Positions 63,336 to 64,000 of a DNA stretch of 64,000 bases are shown in pieces (positions within the stretch are counted from its first letter, which is position 1; the number at the start of each line of letters is the position of its first letter). The stretch lies in the NCBI GenBank assembly GCA_040500365.1, contig CP148031.1, positions 434,001 through 498,000 of the forward strand, read 5' to 3'. The position numbers and the translations under genes are program-made. The notes under the pieces are model-generated. The model ran no database searches and was not told the origin of the DNA. It saw only the letters and a program-made list of their open reading frames with translations. The stretch comes from Dehalobacter alkaniphilus (GTDB taxonomy: Bacteria > Bacillota > Desulfitobacteriia > Desulfitobacteriales > Syntrophobotulaceae).

Positions 63336-64000
63336 ATGCTTGAAATCGAAAAGCCCAATATTGAATGTGTTGAGAGATCTGAAGATAATACCTATGCCAA
63401 ATTCATTATTGAACCCTTAGAGAGAGGCTATGGCATTACCTTGGGGAATTCCCTGCGTCGTATCCTGCTTTCTTCTCTACCCGGGTCCGCGGTTACTTCA
63501 GTAAAAATAGAAGGCGTACTACACGAATTCTCAACCATTCCAGGAGTCTTGGAAGACGTAACTGAGATCATTCTCAATATTAAATCCCTCGCTCTCAAAG
63601 GCCATACGGATGAACCACGCGTTCTGCGTTTGGAATGTGAAGGGGAACGGGTTGTTACCGCAAGAGACATTATCACCGGTCCCGATATTGAGATTCTCAA
63701 TCCAGATTTGAAGATCGCCACGTTGGATAAAGACGGGCGTCTCTTCATGGAAATGAACGTCGAACGTTCCCGCGGCTATGTCTCAGCTGAGAAGAATAAA
63801 AAAGCAGATCAGGTAATCGGCGTTATTCCTGTCGATTCCATCTTTACCCCAATTTATAAAGTCAACTATGCTGTAGAAGATACCCGGGTCGGTATGATGA
63901 CTGACTTTGACAAGCTTACCCTGGAAGTATGGTCTAACGGCAGTATTACCCCGAAAGAGGCAACTAGTCTCGCAGCCAAGATTTTGAGCGAACATTTGAG
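63336..64000 (+). CDS. rpoA: RNA polymerase alpha subunit, 3' end outside window
   Basis: Starts at ATG 63336 (MLEIEKPNIECVERSE) with AAGAAGGGG upstream, and runs through the window edge after 221 codons. The visible part is the N-terminal domain used in assembly: LGNSLRRILLSSLPG and GVLEDVTEIILN are typical. The C-terminal DNA-binding domain is not in the window. Confidence 0.96.
   Translation, partial: MLEIEKPNIECVERSEDNTYAKFIIEPLERGYGITLGNSLRRILLSSLPGSAVTSVKIEGVLHEFSTIPGVLEDVTEIILNIKSLALKGHTDEPRVLRLECEGERVVTARDIITGPDIEILNPDLKIATLDKDGRLFMEMNVERSRGYVSAEKNKKADQVIGVIPVDSIFTPIYKVNYAVEDTRVGMMTDFDKLTLEVWSNGSITPKEATSLAAKILSEHL

Overview
The window is one chromosomal segment of a low-to-moderate GC Firmicute. 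The conserved gene order, the spore-associated genes (a Tlp-type small acid-soluble protein, a YaaH/SleL-type cortex hydrolase and a CgeB-like glycosyltransferase) and the protein sequences fit a Clostridia member of the Peptococcaceae/Desulfitobacteriaceae type (Desulfitobacterium, Dehalobacter, Desulfosporosinus and relatives). The genus is an inference; no rRNA gene is present to settle it.

Region 1 (1-6.4 kb) looks accessory and surface-related. It holds the 3' part of a long protein made of 49-residue tandem repeats in perfect heptad register, a GT2 glycosyltransferase with TPR-like repeats, an orphan cysteine-containing protein, a CgeB-like glycosyltransferase and a convergent SAM methyltransferase. 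Together they suggest a glycosylated cell or spore surface filament. Region 2 (6.5-10.9 kb) has single housekeeping or unknown genes: a DUF255/YyaL thioredoxin-fold protein, a PF06541 membrane protein, a NUDIX hydrolase and an acidic tail-anchored protein.

Region 3 (11-27.3 kb) is the classical Firmicutes ctsR-to-sigH block: ctsR-mcsA-mcsB-clpC-radA behind a CtsR operator, then yacL, fused ispDF, gltX, cysS, mrnC, an unusual tandem-domain thyX-like gene, a dihydrofolate reductase gene, rlmB and sigH. Compared with Bacillus, disA, cysE and yacP are not at their usual places. Region 4 (27.4-33.1 kb) has three tRNA genes (Thr, Tyr, fMet), a broken glyoxalase gene, a CheX plus REC-CheX pair, tlp, a spore cortex hydrolase, an aromatic acid exporter-like protein and an amidohydrolase.

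Region 5 (33.2 kb to the end) is the transcription and translation core: rpmG-secE-nusG-rplK-rplA-rplJ-rplL, rpoB-rpoC, an L7Ae-like gene, rpsL-rpsG-fusA-tuf, then the S10/spc/alpha super-operon from rpsJ into rpoA, which is cut by the window end. rpmD (L30) is missing between rpsE and rplO. Leader RNAs are likely before rplA, rplJ, rpoB and rpsM. The most notable observations are the ThyX-like protein with two complementary half-degenerate domains, the four-cysteine segment in EF-Tu, the heptad-register surface repeat protein, a long inverted repeat between rpoC and the L7Ae gene, and a possible pseudoknot leader before rpsM.
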